Source: Xiphophorus maculatus (Eukaryota; Chordata; Actinopteri; Cyprinodontiformes; Poeciliidae). From it: a stretch of DNA of 64,000 nt. The position numbers and the translations under genes are program-made. This document shows, piece after piece, positions 25,411 through 47,900 of this stretch; position 1 is the first letter of the stretch, and each line of letters opens with the position of its first letter. The DNA lies in the NCBI RefSeq assembly GCF_002775205.1, contig NC_036453.1, positions 28,683,213 through 28,747,212 of the forward strand, read 5' to 3'. The notes under the pieces were generated by a model, which was given only the letters and a program-made list of their open reading frames with translations, had not been told where the DNA came from and searched no databases.

Positions 25411-28400
25411 TCACTTGCGCATGAAGTGAGATATGACATCCATAGGCAGTGGGAAGATGATGGTGGAGTTCTTCTCCGCTGCAATGGTGTTGAGAGTCTG
25501 CAGATAGCGGAGCTGCAGGGCTGATGGAGACTCTGCAATAACAAGGGACGCCTCCTTCAGGGCCCGGGAGGCATTCATTTCACCTTCAGCTGCAATCACC
25601 TGTAGCAAGAGACGGATATTAAAGCAAAAACACAACCAAATGATCAGGTTTTATGTGATGCACTTCTCTTTTTTTTTTGTTTTATCATGTTCAGTGTCCT
25701 GACCTTTGCCCTGGCCTCTCGAGATGCTTCAGCTTCGGCAGCCATGGCTCTCTGCAGCTGAAGAGGCAGTTTCACATCTTTGATCTCCACACGTTCCACC
25801 TTGATGCCCCAGTTGTCCGTGGCTTCATCCAGACTTGACTGGAAAATAGAGAAAGAGGATCATTACCTCATATTTGAAACTAATATTATGTGTTGTTCAT
25901 TTGAAGAAAACAAAAGGCAGCATTATATTTAACAAAAAATCTTCAAAAAAGTTTGAAAGTACCTTTTGAAAATAATTACCTTAATTAAAAGCATACTTTT
26001 AATTAAGCCCAAATGTTTTTTATTGGTCTGATATAATATTCTAATCTTAAATGCCAGGTTTTCATTAGCTGTAATCAGAAAATCATCCTATTTAACAGAA
26101 ATAAAGGCTCGTAAATATCAGTCTCTGTGTAAATAATGTGTATTGTGTGTTTCACATTGTTAACCAAGTAATTGAAATAAATGAACATCTTAAAAAAACA
26201 TATTTATTGAAAATAACTGAATATACATATCAAAAGGGAAATCTATTTTGTATAGCATGGGTTCAGATGGTCCAGGGTATGGGGAGAACATGACCCCCCA
26301 AAGCCTAAGATTCATAGTGACCTAGTCCAAACCTATCCGGCCCTTTCCGTACAACCCCGAATTTACATCACTGGTAAAATTGACGCTTAATAATCAGTTA
26401 ACTTGATAGATTTTTATTGCAGCTTGTTTTAAGAGACCAGTGTTTTTGTGAAGACAAATGTTGTTTTTCTGTGGTGCACAGTGTACTACAGAAACATAAG
26501 TGTTACTAGTGACATAAATAGCTTCACTCTGTATAAACTCCCACAGAGCAGGGCGTACTTGACTTGTTCTCAGGGGGACTCAGTGTGGAATAAAAGTGAT
26601 AAGCTGTTCAGTGGGAAAATTCTGCTCTGTGGGAAAAACTCTCCACATAAAACAGTTTTTTATGTGAGACTGAGCAGATGAGGACAGCTGACAGCAGCGC
26701 ATTGCTCTGAGCAGTAAGTCAAGAGGACACACAGTATCACTGCAACTGGTGCACTAACAAAATATAAAGTTTCCCTTTTATTTAACCATAAACACATTAC
26801 AATGAGAAATGTGAAAAATTCTGCCCTTTAAAATTTTTGGTATTGTCGTTTTTCTAAGTCAGCTTTTAAATGAATAAATAAATAAATAAATAAAAATACA
26901 TTCCTTTTCTCTCATTTTATTTTGAAACAGAAAATATAAGGAACTACGCATGGATTGAGAACACCAAACTGATTTGTATTGGTTTGTGTGATTTGTATAT
27001 GGTGAATGCAGAAGAATAACGGATGATTTCACCAAATTTGTTACTAGCATCTTTAATCTGCTCTAGCTAAAACACTAAAAAACTCAGACTCTTTCTCAAA
27101 CCTGGACTTCATTATTTTATACTACTTGCAGAATATCTAAAACCTAATAAACCCCAAATCCTAACACAATTTGTGGTTTCTGAAACCTTTATTTGATTTG
27201 TCAAAGTGCAGACATTAATCTAGTTTAATCTAGCCGCATTTGAAAAGTCTGACTAATTAGTCCCCCCCCCCAAGTCTAAAAATCCTAACAGCGCCCTTGC
27301 TGTGAAGTACTCTGGTTCAGAAACCTGTCCCATATACATACACAATAATAATGACCCTTGGGGTGAACTTGAACTTTCTAGGCCTTTGGCAAACACATTG
27401 ATTGTATATGAATCAGGAAGGAGGGAACAAAAGTCAAAGGGAGTATGTAGGAACCCTTTCAGCTTCTATACCTGCATGCTGTGGGCGATGCCCTCGCGAT
27501 CAGACAAGACCTCTGCGAGGTTCTTGGTGCCAAGAACATTTCTGAGGGTGGTTTGTGCCAGCAGGCGAGTGGAGAAGTCAGCGTTAGTCACGTTGGCCAC
27601 AGAGGCGATGGGGTCACTTACTCTGAAGTACACAACACCGTCCACACTCACAGTGACTGAATCCTTAGTGAGAATCTAGAGCAAGAATACACATTATAGA
27701 CATGATATTAATCTGACTTTTACATGAAATTCCTCTAAAAGTGTGTTGCTGTGTGCCTCTTGCCTCTTGTGGTGGGATGTCAAATGACACAGTTCTCAGA
27801 TCCACTTTCACAATAGAATCAGTGCATGGCAAAATGAAGAAAATTCCTGTCGATACACAGAAAAAGGTGCAGGTATGAGTGTTTGGCTAAAGCTAAAAAA
27901 AAGTAGGACATAAATAGAATAGACATGATTACTACACCTGGTCCTTTTGCCTTTCGGTCGGTGATGCGACCAAGTCTGAAGATGACGGCCCGCTCGTACT
28001 CCTGAACAATCTGCAGTATTGGCCACAAACAATCAGTTCATGTTCTCGTTTGCACTGAAACGAAATGGGTGCTTTCTGGTGTTCAGCTCACTCACCTTAA
28101 AGCAAACCCAGATTGTTATTGGGAAGGTAAAAAAAACAAAAATCCCTGAGAGAATGACCAGCACCCAGCCGCAACATCCCAGAGATCCAATCGGCCCTTC
28201 AGCTAGTGAAAGAGAAAACAAAGTCTATAAAACGTGTTAAGAAACAGAAAATGATTTGACACATTTCTTGATCGTAAAGCAATGCCTGTTTTTTGGTTCT
28301 GTTTTTTTGTTTTGTGGCACAAGTATGCTGCATTAGTAGTAATTACATATGAAACAGATAAAGATAAGGAGGGTAAGAAATGCAGCTTGAGTATAAAGAT

Positions 28401-29901
28401 TAGTCTTCAAACCCTGGATGGCTGTGTTGAGGATTCATAGCCTCCATACATGGGGTGCTTCTGCTACATCAAGTGCCACCTGTGAAATGCCTATTTTAAC
28501 AAAATCTGAATCCCTGGACAACTGCCGATATACAAAAGTAATGTTAGAAGTTGAACTTTAGCATTAAACATTAAAGCATTACATTTTTGTTTGGACTGTA
28601 CACCAAAGAAAAGTTAATGCTTTATTTCACAACATGTATCTTTTGTTTACTTGTGATCCTAAATGCCACCGACAGTTAAAAGGTGTGTCGAAGGTTTATT
28701 TTATATTATCATTGAGATCATGACAGAGCACCCCCAAACAAAAACATATTTGGAAAGATCAATTATTAAAATGTTGGCTTATGCAACATGATCTCTGGAG
28801 TAAAGCTTTGTGGAGAAAGGAAAGTAATAACACCCAACTAACGCTGCTTCCAACTTGAAGTGATAAATGTATTTCCAGATGAAAAGCCATGAGGATATTT
28901 CCTTTTATATTTGTTATCAGAGAAAACGCAATCACATTTTGATGGAAAGTTTTATCTTTTGTGGCTTTTGCTGTAATTGTCAGCGCCCACACAGACACAT
29001 TTAAACCAAAACCACAATATACTAGGTCACAGGAAATCAGTTGAACAAACAGAAAAAGCTTCCTGTTGTTCAACCTAAGAAAATTTCCCAGCTGCAAATT
29101 AAAAAAAATAATCTAAGGGACAGTTATTTCTTTAAGGCCTCTCAAGATCTTTCGAAGCAAATACAAAAAAGCTGCAAGGGTCTAAAATGAAATGTTGCCC
29201 TGCAACACATGTTGTATTTGTGAATGTCAACAAACGCAGCAAACCCTTTTCTTTAGCATAAACTGCTTTCACATGATCAAAAAGGAAAGAAAGCAGGGTC
29301 ATGTTGTAATCAGTTTCAGTTTTATAGATAAGTGTTTTGTGCATTTTCAAATATCGCTCTATTGTGTTTTATGGAAAGAAGCACTTATCTAAAAAAAACC
29401 AAATCGTAGACAATTTACATACTTGTGGTCAAAGCTCTGAAAAACAGGGTTTCTTTTTGCTTGGCTTAATACAGTGTAGAAAATGCTAGAGAAGCTAAAG
29501 AAGCAAATAATTCTCAGTCACATGATTCAGTGACTGTTTATCTTAATGACATGTGATTTCTGTCTCTACGCTGATAGAGGTCTGCTCTCCTCTTTGTTGT
29601 GTCGCAGCTTTTTATCAGCACAGTTGTGTTCTCATCTATTCATGAACTACATTTAACTCCTAATGTCATAATTAACAGTGAAAAACCATCATGTAACATG
29701 GAGGACACCTGGTCAGGACTACATAAAGTCTTTAATAAATAAATTTAAGTAGTGATAATTGCTATACCACATGACACAGACTGTCGAGTCATGTTTAAGC
29801 ATGCATATGAAACAAACAAAAAAAATATTTGGCTTACATATTAGCGTATCTCTGCTCACTCCTCTCCTCTTCTGGCTTTCCATTTGGTCCTCCATTTCCA
29901 T
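25411..29901 (-). CDS. stoml3: stomatin-like protein 3 (SPFH/band 7 family)
   Basis: Membrane scaffold of the stomatin family; mammalian STOML3 tunes mechanosensitive and ASIC channels in sensory neurons. Exons in transcript order: 29838-29901, 28096-28202, 27938-28010, 27764-27846, 27472-27675, 25704-25838, 25411-25599 (855 nt, 284 aa; human STOML3 is about 291). A short charged N-terminus is followed by a hydrophobic hairpin (about residues 33-54) with the conserved proline at 49 and a Cys pair at 31-32 suited to palmitoylation. The SPFH domain follows ([46 protein letters not shown]), then an [19 protein letters not shown] helix and [10 protein letters not shown]. The neighbour proser1 is the reason for choosing stoml3; core residues are also close to stomatin itself. 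The second ATG (third codon) has the better initiation context. Intron 4 has a GC donor. Confidence 0.88.
25839..27471 (-). other. stoml3: stoml3 intron 5
   Basis: A 1.6-kb AT-rich intron. It holds an AAAT tetranucleotide repeat at about 26870-26895 and a C-run near 27262. No exon is recognised. Confidence 0.7.
27762..27763 (-). promoter_or_regulatory. stoml3: non-canonical GC splice donor, stoml3 intron 4
   Basis: On the minus strand the exon ends CAAGAG and the intron begins GCAAGA. The protein must run PPQE|ILTKDS, as in all stomatins, and phase closes only here; no GT lies nearby. AG|GCAAG is the usual context of U2-type GC-AG introns. Confidence 0.85.
28203..29837 (-). other. stoml3: stoml3 intron 1
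   Basis: A 1.6-kb intron with donor GTAAGC and acceptor ACTAG. It separates the cytosolic N-terminal exon from the membrane-hairpin exon. I recognise no element in it. Confidence 0.7.
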
Positions 29902-30732
29902 GTGCTGCCCAGACTTGAGTGAATTCACTAGAAAAATATGCTGAAAGGGTTGTAAAAGTGCCTCTAACCAGCAGGAAGGGATCCAGCCTTTTAAAGCTGC
30001 CACACTAGTATCATATTTCTTAATGTGGAGGCGTGGCTTTGACTGTGAGCTGATCATCAACAGAGTGGAATCATAAAACTTCACCCAGGTTCAAACATAA
30101 TTTTGTTGTAAAATAATATATCTTGTGGGGCGGGGCTGAGAGAGCACAGAAAAATAGTTTTTTATGATATACTGTAAGTGTTACATACAAATAATCTTTT
30201 GAGTTATTTATATAGATACAATGACTGGGAATTGTATATCCATAATATTAACAAGTTAATTGTATAAGCACAATATTCCCAAGTAGTGTTCACTCTGTCT
30301 TGGTGTGCATAAAGGATAGCTTAAACATTTTCAGTAATAAGCATTTGCTTTCTCTCACACCTTTTCAGACAATGCAAGATTTTATTTAAATTATGTAATC
30401 TGAATTATGGAGCTGTGTGAACAAGCTTTCTTTAACATATATTTTTGAGTATTTATGTGCTAAAATGAAGATTTCCTTCATTCACTCCTGTAGTTATTAT
30501 ATTGGCATAACTATGTACAATGAATAAAAATAGCCATGTTTTTTTTACAATTTATACAACAGCAGAATTTCTGAGGGGTCTGGATAGAAAAGAATTTAAT
30601 ATTTTTAATGTTCTTTTGACAGACTGGATGGCATCTGCCCATTCAAATTAAAAGAGGAAACCATTTAAATTGTAACTTCCACTATTTTTTAATAACTTCC
30701 CAGGAGATAATGGAGTCAAAATAAACTGTACA

Positions 30733-31089
30733 TTTTGAATAAAGTTGATTATGTTCAAATATATTTGAACATTTAGAAAAGGTTTTAGAAACCTTTTCTG
30801 AAAATATTTCTAAAAAAATTTTAACTATTCAGAAAAAGGTAAACATTAATAGAGAAAAGAAAATATGACGTATTTCAGATCCTCTTCACAGTTATACTGT
30901 TGAGGATTTTGAAGAAACATAACGGCTGATAGAGGAAGACGATCTGAAACACATCATATTTTCCTTTTCCTATTAACATTTACCTTTTCTGAACTGTTCA
31001 TGTTTTTTTAGTTTAAGTTTAGTTTAGTTTACTAAAACCCTTTTTAAATGTACAAGTATATATAAGTATAATCAACTCTATCAAAAACA
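30733..31089. repeat. large imperfect palindrome, MITE-like
   Basis: The outer arms 30733-30752 and 31068-31089 are inverted copies (both read AGTTGATTAT inward). An inner pair, 30828-30880 and 30941-30995, forms about 53 bp of stem with few mismatches: the left arm begins TTCAGAAAAAGGTAAA and the right arm, reverse-complemented, begins TTCAGAAAAGGTAAA. The loop is about 60 nt and carries a further CTCTTC/GAAGAC pairing. This is a fold-back element of about 350 bp. Confidence 0.75.
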
Positions 31090-31578
31090 AACATAGTGAC
31101 AACACACTCAATAAAATTCTGGTAAATGTTAACTACAGATACAGCCTTGACTTCTAAGGTGAGTAGCAAATAGTTGTGTCCATGTTCTCTGTATTGCACT
31201 AGTTTTTTGTGTCTAAAGTGTACATTAAATCTGTCATTTAAAAAGTTAATAAAAATGTCATAGTTCTCAATTTAAAATATTTGTGAAATGACAATAACAA
31301 TTTCAGATGAAAATCCTAATTCTATGAAGCTTTTGAGAGAACTGTATGCATATACTTATCTGTGGGAGAAAATGTTTAGCGTTTACAATCTTTCACTTGT
31401 TTGGAAAAGGTGAGTCAGTGGAAAATAGAGATGAATGAAAATAGCGCTAAAGGAATATTATGACCGGCAATCCTTGTGACTAATCGACACCTGACTGGTC
31501 ACCTGTATTGAGCAATAGCACTGATGTTGATAAGTATGATAAAGGTTGACTGTAAGTGTGCCATAAAATTATGAGTAC

Positions 31579-31582
<4 letters not shown>

Positions 31583-31611
<29 letters not shown>
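31583..31611. repeat. (TA)n microsatellite
   Basis: An uninterrupted TA dinucleotide run of about 14 units, directly before the second copy of a 28-bp direct repeat. Confidence 0.9.
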
Positions 31612-31614
<3 letters not shown>

Positions 31615-31636
31615 TGAATGAAAATAGCGCTAAGGG

Positions 31637-32370
31637 AATTAATTACAAAAGCTCCTTACAACCACTGAGTATCCTACAGAAACCAGCCATTAGAATCAAC
31701 CATAATGTCAGTTTTTATGAGCACATAATCCCAAAGTTCTTAAAATCAAGAATTCTTAAGTTTGAAAATATGGTAGAATTTAAAATTACTCCAATTATGT
31801 TTAAGGCATCAAATAAACTGTTGCCTAAGCACACACAGAACATGTTTTTTGAAAGGAAAGGGGGATACAACTTAAGGAGTTACTCAAACTTAAGGATTCA
31901 TAGCATATGCACAACAAGTAAGAGTTTTTGTATTTTAATTCATGGTAAATGAATTAAAATGGTAAATGGTGTAAAATTATAGAACAAGTTAAATGAGGAG
32001 TTAAAACAATGTCAAAATTCAATAGTTTAAAAGGAAATATAAGGACATCATTTTTCACAAGACAGAAATAAGGGTGAGAACACAAATTTGAATATGTAAA
32101 TTGAGGCCAACACATATGAGTGTGTACATATTTAGACATATATAAACCCAGATAAAATGGAAAATTAATTAACCTATGTTTATTTTCTAGTTTGATTCAA
32201 TAATGAGGGTCCATATGAAAATATGGCATGAGTTTATGGGGAAGGAGTATTTTGCTTCTTCCTACTCCTTTTTGAGCATGTTAAGATTATTGTGGAACAA
32301 AAAATATCTCGCATTCCTTGTTCATGTGTGTGATTTTTCACTATCAAGTTCGAAATAAAAAATAAGTAAA
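31637..32370 (+). pseudogene. 5'-truncated LINE: C-terminal end of a reverse transcriptase ORF plus 3' UTR
   Basis: The open stretch 31614-31952 contains LSILQKPAIRI, NHNVSFYEH, KSRILKFENMVEFK, IMFKASNKLLPK and GGYNLRSYSNL, the typical C-terminal order of fish non-LTR retrotransposon polymerases (CR1/L2/jockey-like). The frame then breaks, though more of the C-terminus can be followed to about 32030. It ends in a 3' UTR-like tail and a simple repeat. The RT catalytic domain is missing; this is a dead fragment. The exact clade is uncertain. Confidence 0.7.
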
Positions 32371-34297
32371 TAGATAGAAAGACAGAGAGATATAGATATA
32401 GATGTATATGTATGTCCAACAGGTTCTTATTTCAGATAAAAAAAACATATATTGTACTTTACATTTCATCTAGGTTGGGTAATTTTATTTAAAGGGTGCC
32501 CTGACAGTCAATGCAACACAAACAGAAACTACAGAAACCAGATCACTGAGAAAATGTGGAACCTATGCAAATACAAATATGACAAATCCAAAATAAAATG
32601 TTTATCATTTAAAACAATCTGTCAACTGTGTACGTGCATGGCAAAGTCAATAAACATAATTTGTTCCTTTAATTTAAAAAAATATATGGTATGAACAATT
32701 CATAAACACATCAATCAGCCTTGTGTTACCAGGTGTGTGAAGAACATAAACATCACTGTTCATCTTCCTCTCAATCTGATGATCATAAAGTGAAATTATT
32801 TAATCAAATCAAAAAGTGAAACTCAGCTGGAAGCCTTGAGGTGGTTGTGAATCAAAACTCACTTAAACGTTTAGGTGATATTCATACAGACAGTTGGGTT
32901 TGAGTAAGTCCTTCAACAGCTGCGACACACAGACAGATACAGCCAATCATGGGCTACAACTGTAGCATCATCATCCCTGAATCAGGGACAATGATGACAG
33001 CATCCTGCCAACGCTAAAGAGCTACTCGTTTCTTCATTTGAAAGTAAATGTCTTTCATTTGAAAATCATTTAATTCAATCCAATCACATTTAATTCAATT
33101 ATTGAGATAAATTAGCATTTCATTGGTATTCTACATTATGTAATGTAGCTGTATATCTGGTCAAATACTACTGTTACAGTACAGGAATAGTCAGACGAAG
33201 TTTGTAAAAAAAATAAAATAAAAGAGTGAATGACAGTAAAATACTCACAGATATATACATCAAAAGTCCAAAATTTGACCAAAGCTGCCAAAAATCAATT
33301 TTTAAGATGGAACACTCCCACTCTTCACACAACAGAAAATATTTACAAGACTGATTCTGTTGAAGAGTGAAAAAGTAGCAAACTTATAAAATAAAAATCA
33401 TCACACAGGACCCGAATCTCTCTGCTCCAATCAGGCCAACCGGGAGGAGATTTATTCAGCACATCTGTGTACTCATCACAAGATCCATTACAGAAGGTCT
33501 GCTCCTTTTTAATGGTCACAGGGCCTTTTATAGGATTTTATATATACTGGTGTCTATTTGGATGTTTTATAAAATGGCATCCTTTTCTTCCACTTGTGCA
33601 GATCTCTTGGCTCATTTCATGCTGGATTCCTATGAGTGTGTTCAGGAACTGTCCACAGCTGAGGCATTTCAATACTTAGTTGCAAATGTTATTTCATATC
33701 TCTTCCTGACTTTTCAGGCCTGGGATATTTCGTATCACACAAACACATTCTTTCCAGATCAGAATGACCTTGGACATTACACTGACCAAAACTGCACAAA
33801 CATCATAATTATTCCTGTAAAAATCCATTTCATAAGCAGCAGGTCAGTGGTAAGTTCACATTGTGATAACAGGTAAACAACATAATTTATATGTCCTTTC
33901 CTGCTGAATCATATAAAACAGTTAATCATGATAATGATAGCTATAATTTTACATTTGTCATATTTTGCATAATTCTGTAATAAATGTTCATAATAATTAT
34001 TAAAAACAGGCAAGTCAAAGCTATTGTTTCAACTAGTCACAATCTATGTGTTAAACGTCACAACTTTGTTGCTGATATTTACAACTCCTACCTACTAGTT
34101 ATTCCAAGTATGACATACATATCCAGACTAGTGTTTCTTCAATTTAGACGCTCCTTTTGTAACACACACAGAAATGCAACAGTGCTGTTTTGTAGTCCTG
34201 AGGGTTCAAGGCCAGTGACACATTACCTCCTAGGAGGACAGGGAGGGACAAAGCATCGGGTTCAGGGTCTAAGTTTGAATGTGTTGAACTGCATGTT

Positions 34298-44091
<9,794 letters not shown>

Positions 44092-44922
44092 GTTTGATTA
44101 TTTGTTATTGATTACAATACAACTACAAAGGTCAATGTAATATTTAAAATACAACAAGTGAGGTCAAATAAAATAAAAGGCATTCGGATACGATTAGGTT
44201 AAAATCTATTTTCTGTTCCTCGACTTGTAACATAAACTCATTTTTTACTAAAACCAAGATTTAAGACATTATACGAGTGAAGTGAAATATTTAATAATCG
44301 CATGGTTAAAGTACTCCTTAAGTAACTTAGCTCTTGGACAGTAAACAATGAGTTCCAAATAGGAGATATGTCTGCATTGCAGAACCAAATGTGGCTGTAG
44401 CTAACAACAAGCTAGCGTGCTACAGTTATTCAAATCGAGACGACGACGCGACAAAAAGACACAATAAAAAATACTCAAACAAATATGCGACCGGTCGTAC
44501 AGTCAAGTTTGGTTCAAACAGGCTCGTAATAAAATTTCAACCGTTGCAAGCACATTTACTGAAATCGTTAAAATCTGAATGAAGAGTGCAAGAAACGGCA
44601 CAAGTTCAGCTAGCTGGCGCTGCTGACAGCTGGCGCTAGGACGTCAACAACGAAAGGACACCCGTGAGGGACCTGATCGCAAACATTTGATGTAGATTTT
44701 TTTAAAAACAGTAGCTAACAATTAATAAGAGAAAAAAACACCCCATAATATAATTTATACATATTTAACATGGATTCTGCAACATTTAAATTTTACACTT
44801 AATGCTATGTTAGTGATTCTATGCAGGCGACTTTTAAACAGCTTACAGGAAGTAAATACAGAACGGGTATTTGCAAAGGAGCAATATAGTGTTTTTGGTC
44901 TTTTCCTTCTTAGAATAGAAAA
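44092..44922. promoter_or_regulatory. head-to-head proser1/vps36 interval, probable bidirectional promoter
   Basis: Only 831 bp separate the two start codons, on opposite strands, so both promoters must lie here. The stretch 44595-44660 is more GC-rich than its surroundings, with two copies of a GCTGGCGCT word and an ACGTCA half-CRE (44640-44645). No TATA box stands out on either side. Which strand's 5' UTR uses which part cannot be told from sequence. Confidence 0.6.
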
Positions 44923-47900
44923 ATGGACCGGTTTTCGTGGTCAAATGGGCTCTTAGAAATAAACGAAACTTTAGTGATACAGCAGAGAGGTGTCAGACTG
45001 TATGACGGTGATGATAAGGTAAAGATTTATTATTTATTAGCAGATTTTATTGCTACCAAAACAGAGACGCAAAATTAAGTAAGAAATTCTGTAAATTAGA
45101 TTGTAGTGAGTCCAGGCACTGTTCATTATACATACAAGCATAAAAAAAAAACTTCTATAAAACTGTTCATACTCGAAACATGTTAAGATTATTGCCATAA
45201 TGAAAAATTACTTCCTGTATTACTACAAGGCAAAATTGGATGTTGGAGTCGCCTTGTTGAGTACACATCGGTTGATCTGGAGGGACGGAAAGAATCACGT
45301 AAGGAAATCTTAAATACAAATAAAGCAAAGGTTATTCATTCTCATCTTAAATTGATCTTTGACTCAAAGATGAGCCATAAAATAACAGTTTACACATGCA
45401 GCATTGTCTGCGGATATGAGATGTGCAGTTATAGTGCTATTACTTATGGTAGACTCCTTTTATTGTAAACAGTAACTTATGATTGTTGCCATGTAACTTC
45501 CAACATGAAACCAAAACTTTGGTCAACATTCATCCTAAATTAAAATAATTTATTCATATTGCTAGTTTTTGTTCTTGCTTTAACGTTTAAGGTGATTGTT
45601 TTATAACACATTATAGTTAAGTACTTTTTCTATGATTTCTCTAATTATGACTTGTGCATTTCTTTTTTCCATTTGTCAGGACTGCTGCATGGCCATGCCC
45701 CTGTCTCAGATTATTTTCTTTGAGGAGCAGGCTGCAGGAATAGGAAAGAGGTACACAGAAGTCGGATAGTTAGTTAGCTAGTTTCTATTATCTTACTGTA
45801 AAACTGTTCCCATTGTCAAAACTGTAGTTTTATAGTAAGGTATAATAATACTTTTGGCCCTATCTCTAACCCTATTTTAATGACTGATAGACTCTTGAGG
45901 AGTGGTGGGGGCAATGTCATTAAGAAAATAATGAAAAAAAAGTATTAAAGATAGTGATAAAAAGATTATCACTAATCATAAGTAATATTTCCTGTTTCAG
46001 TAGTGTCACACAACTTAAATCTATTCAAAAAAGCAATGATTAACTGATTTATTTTTGCCTTAAAGTGCAAAAATAGTAATCCACCTGCATCCATCACCTG
46101 TCAACAAGGAGCCTGGTCCATATCAGAACAGCAAGTACTCTTTCATCAAGCTGTCTTTTAAAGAACATGGGCAGATTGAGGTATTTCCACATGCACACAG
46201 TTTTCAGAGCTTGTTCTTTTTTAATCTTTGCACTGTCTTCTTGATTTTCTATTCTTGATTACCTGGCTGGAACTGACACCATACCATTTAATTGCAGTTT
46301 TACAGGAGACTGACAGAAGAGATTACCCAGAAAAGGTGGGAGAATACGCCAGTTTCACAACCCATCTCAACAGGAACTGGTCCTCAGGTTAGAATTTGAA
46401 CAAACAACATCCTTCTCAATGTATCTTAATCACAACTCTGTTCCAGACTGCAATATAAGAGCTAGAGGATTGTCCTGCTGCAAATTTATGGCTTTAAAGA
46501 TTCAATCAGACATTTGTGACCAGTTTAATTGTTATCCACTGGGTGGCAGTCTTTTTATTTTTTTTTTCCACATTTTTTATGTTAGTTGAGCTAATTAAAC
46601 ATAGTTTTTTTTTTAAACGTAGTTAGATTAGTCATTATCCAGTAAAGTTAAATAAAGTCCACCATTTTCCCTTAACATTTTTAAATACAGGGAGTTTTCT
46701 CTTTGTCCTTTGATTGTAGTAATTCAGCTGTTGAATTTACTGTTTAACCGCGTGTGTTTTTCTTTCCCTTTGTGGTCATGTAGACAGGAAGGACACGCGC
46801 AGTGGGAATTGTTGGCATTGAAAGGAAGATAGAGGAGAAGAGGAAAGAAACAGACAAGAACATTTCTGAGGTAATTTCTGGAAACAAAAAAGAAAAAAAG
46901 AAAAGGAATGACGGTATTGAGATCCTGTATTTTCAGCTGTTTTGTGAAAATATCTCAGAAGGAAGAAATGAAATCCTGACATCACATAAAATATCAAAGC
47001 TACTAAAGGAAATGATATGGAGGAATAGTAATTTAAAAGCTAACATGAAAGTTGCATTTTATCTGTCTTATAGTCATGGATAGAGTGTTCTGTAAAATAT
47101 TTGTATTTTACTATTAAATTTTCTAAACATCTGAAGCTTCAACAACTTTTCATATTTGTGTTTAGGCCTTTGAGGACCTCAGTAAGCTTATGGTGAAGGT
47201 AAAGGAAGCTTTTATTGTGTTTTCCTGCCAATATATAATGGAAGTTATCTGCAAGTACCTTGCAAAAGTATTCATACCCCTTGAATTTCACACCTGTCAA
47301 TGTATTTTATTAGGATTTTATTGGACAAAAACAATTGCGACAATTTTTACAAATGAAAATATTCCATGCATTTGATTTCAGCCATCCTGAGTAAATAGTT
47401 TGTAGAACCATCTTTTGAGGCAATGGTCAGGAACAAGTCTGTTTTGGGTATGTCTTTTTCAGTTTTGCACATTTAGAGAGTGAGTAGTTATTTTTAGGGG
47501 ACTTTTTTCTGTAAAATAACCGGGCTATTTAGCTAAATTTACCATGCTATTAGACTTAGACTTGTACTTTATTGATCCTTTGGGAAGACTCCCTCAGGAA
47601 TTGAATATCATATTTCACCATGTGATTGATGTGTTCAGAGTTACATTTATTGTCAGTTTTTCCCAGGATGTAATCTTGCCTGAAGATATTATCTGACCAC
47701 AGTAGGGGTTGAACCAATTAGTCGACTAGTCGACTAGTCGACTCTAGGAGGTCTTGCGAGTTTTTACATTTCATGTCGACTAGTCGCAGTCATGTGATTG
47801 CCGGTGGTGACAGCCTGTGCTGATCTGACAGCACAGTATACGTCACAAGACAGAAGAAAAATAAGTTAATACATTAGTTTAAATGATATGTAGATGGATG

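Larger units (their letters stand above)
29902..34297. other. stoml3-proser1 intergenic interval
   Basis: It lies between the stoml3 start and the proser1 stop (both minus), so it should contain the stoml3 promoter and the proser1 3' UTR. It also holds a palindromic element (30733-31089), a TA repeat (about 31583-31611), a LINE 3' fragment (about 31637-32370) and an AGAT/ATAG-rich simple repeat (32362-32415). I see no gene in 32420-34297. Confidence 0.6.

Noticed and set aside
27302-27679. 125-residue plus-strand open frame
   Set aside because: It lies antisense to stoml3 exon 5, whose minus-strand translation is unmistakably stomatin.
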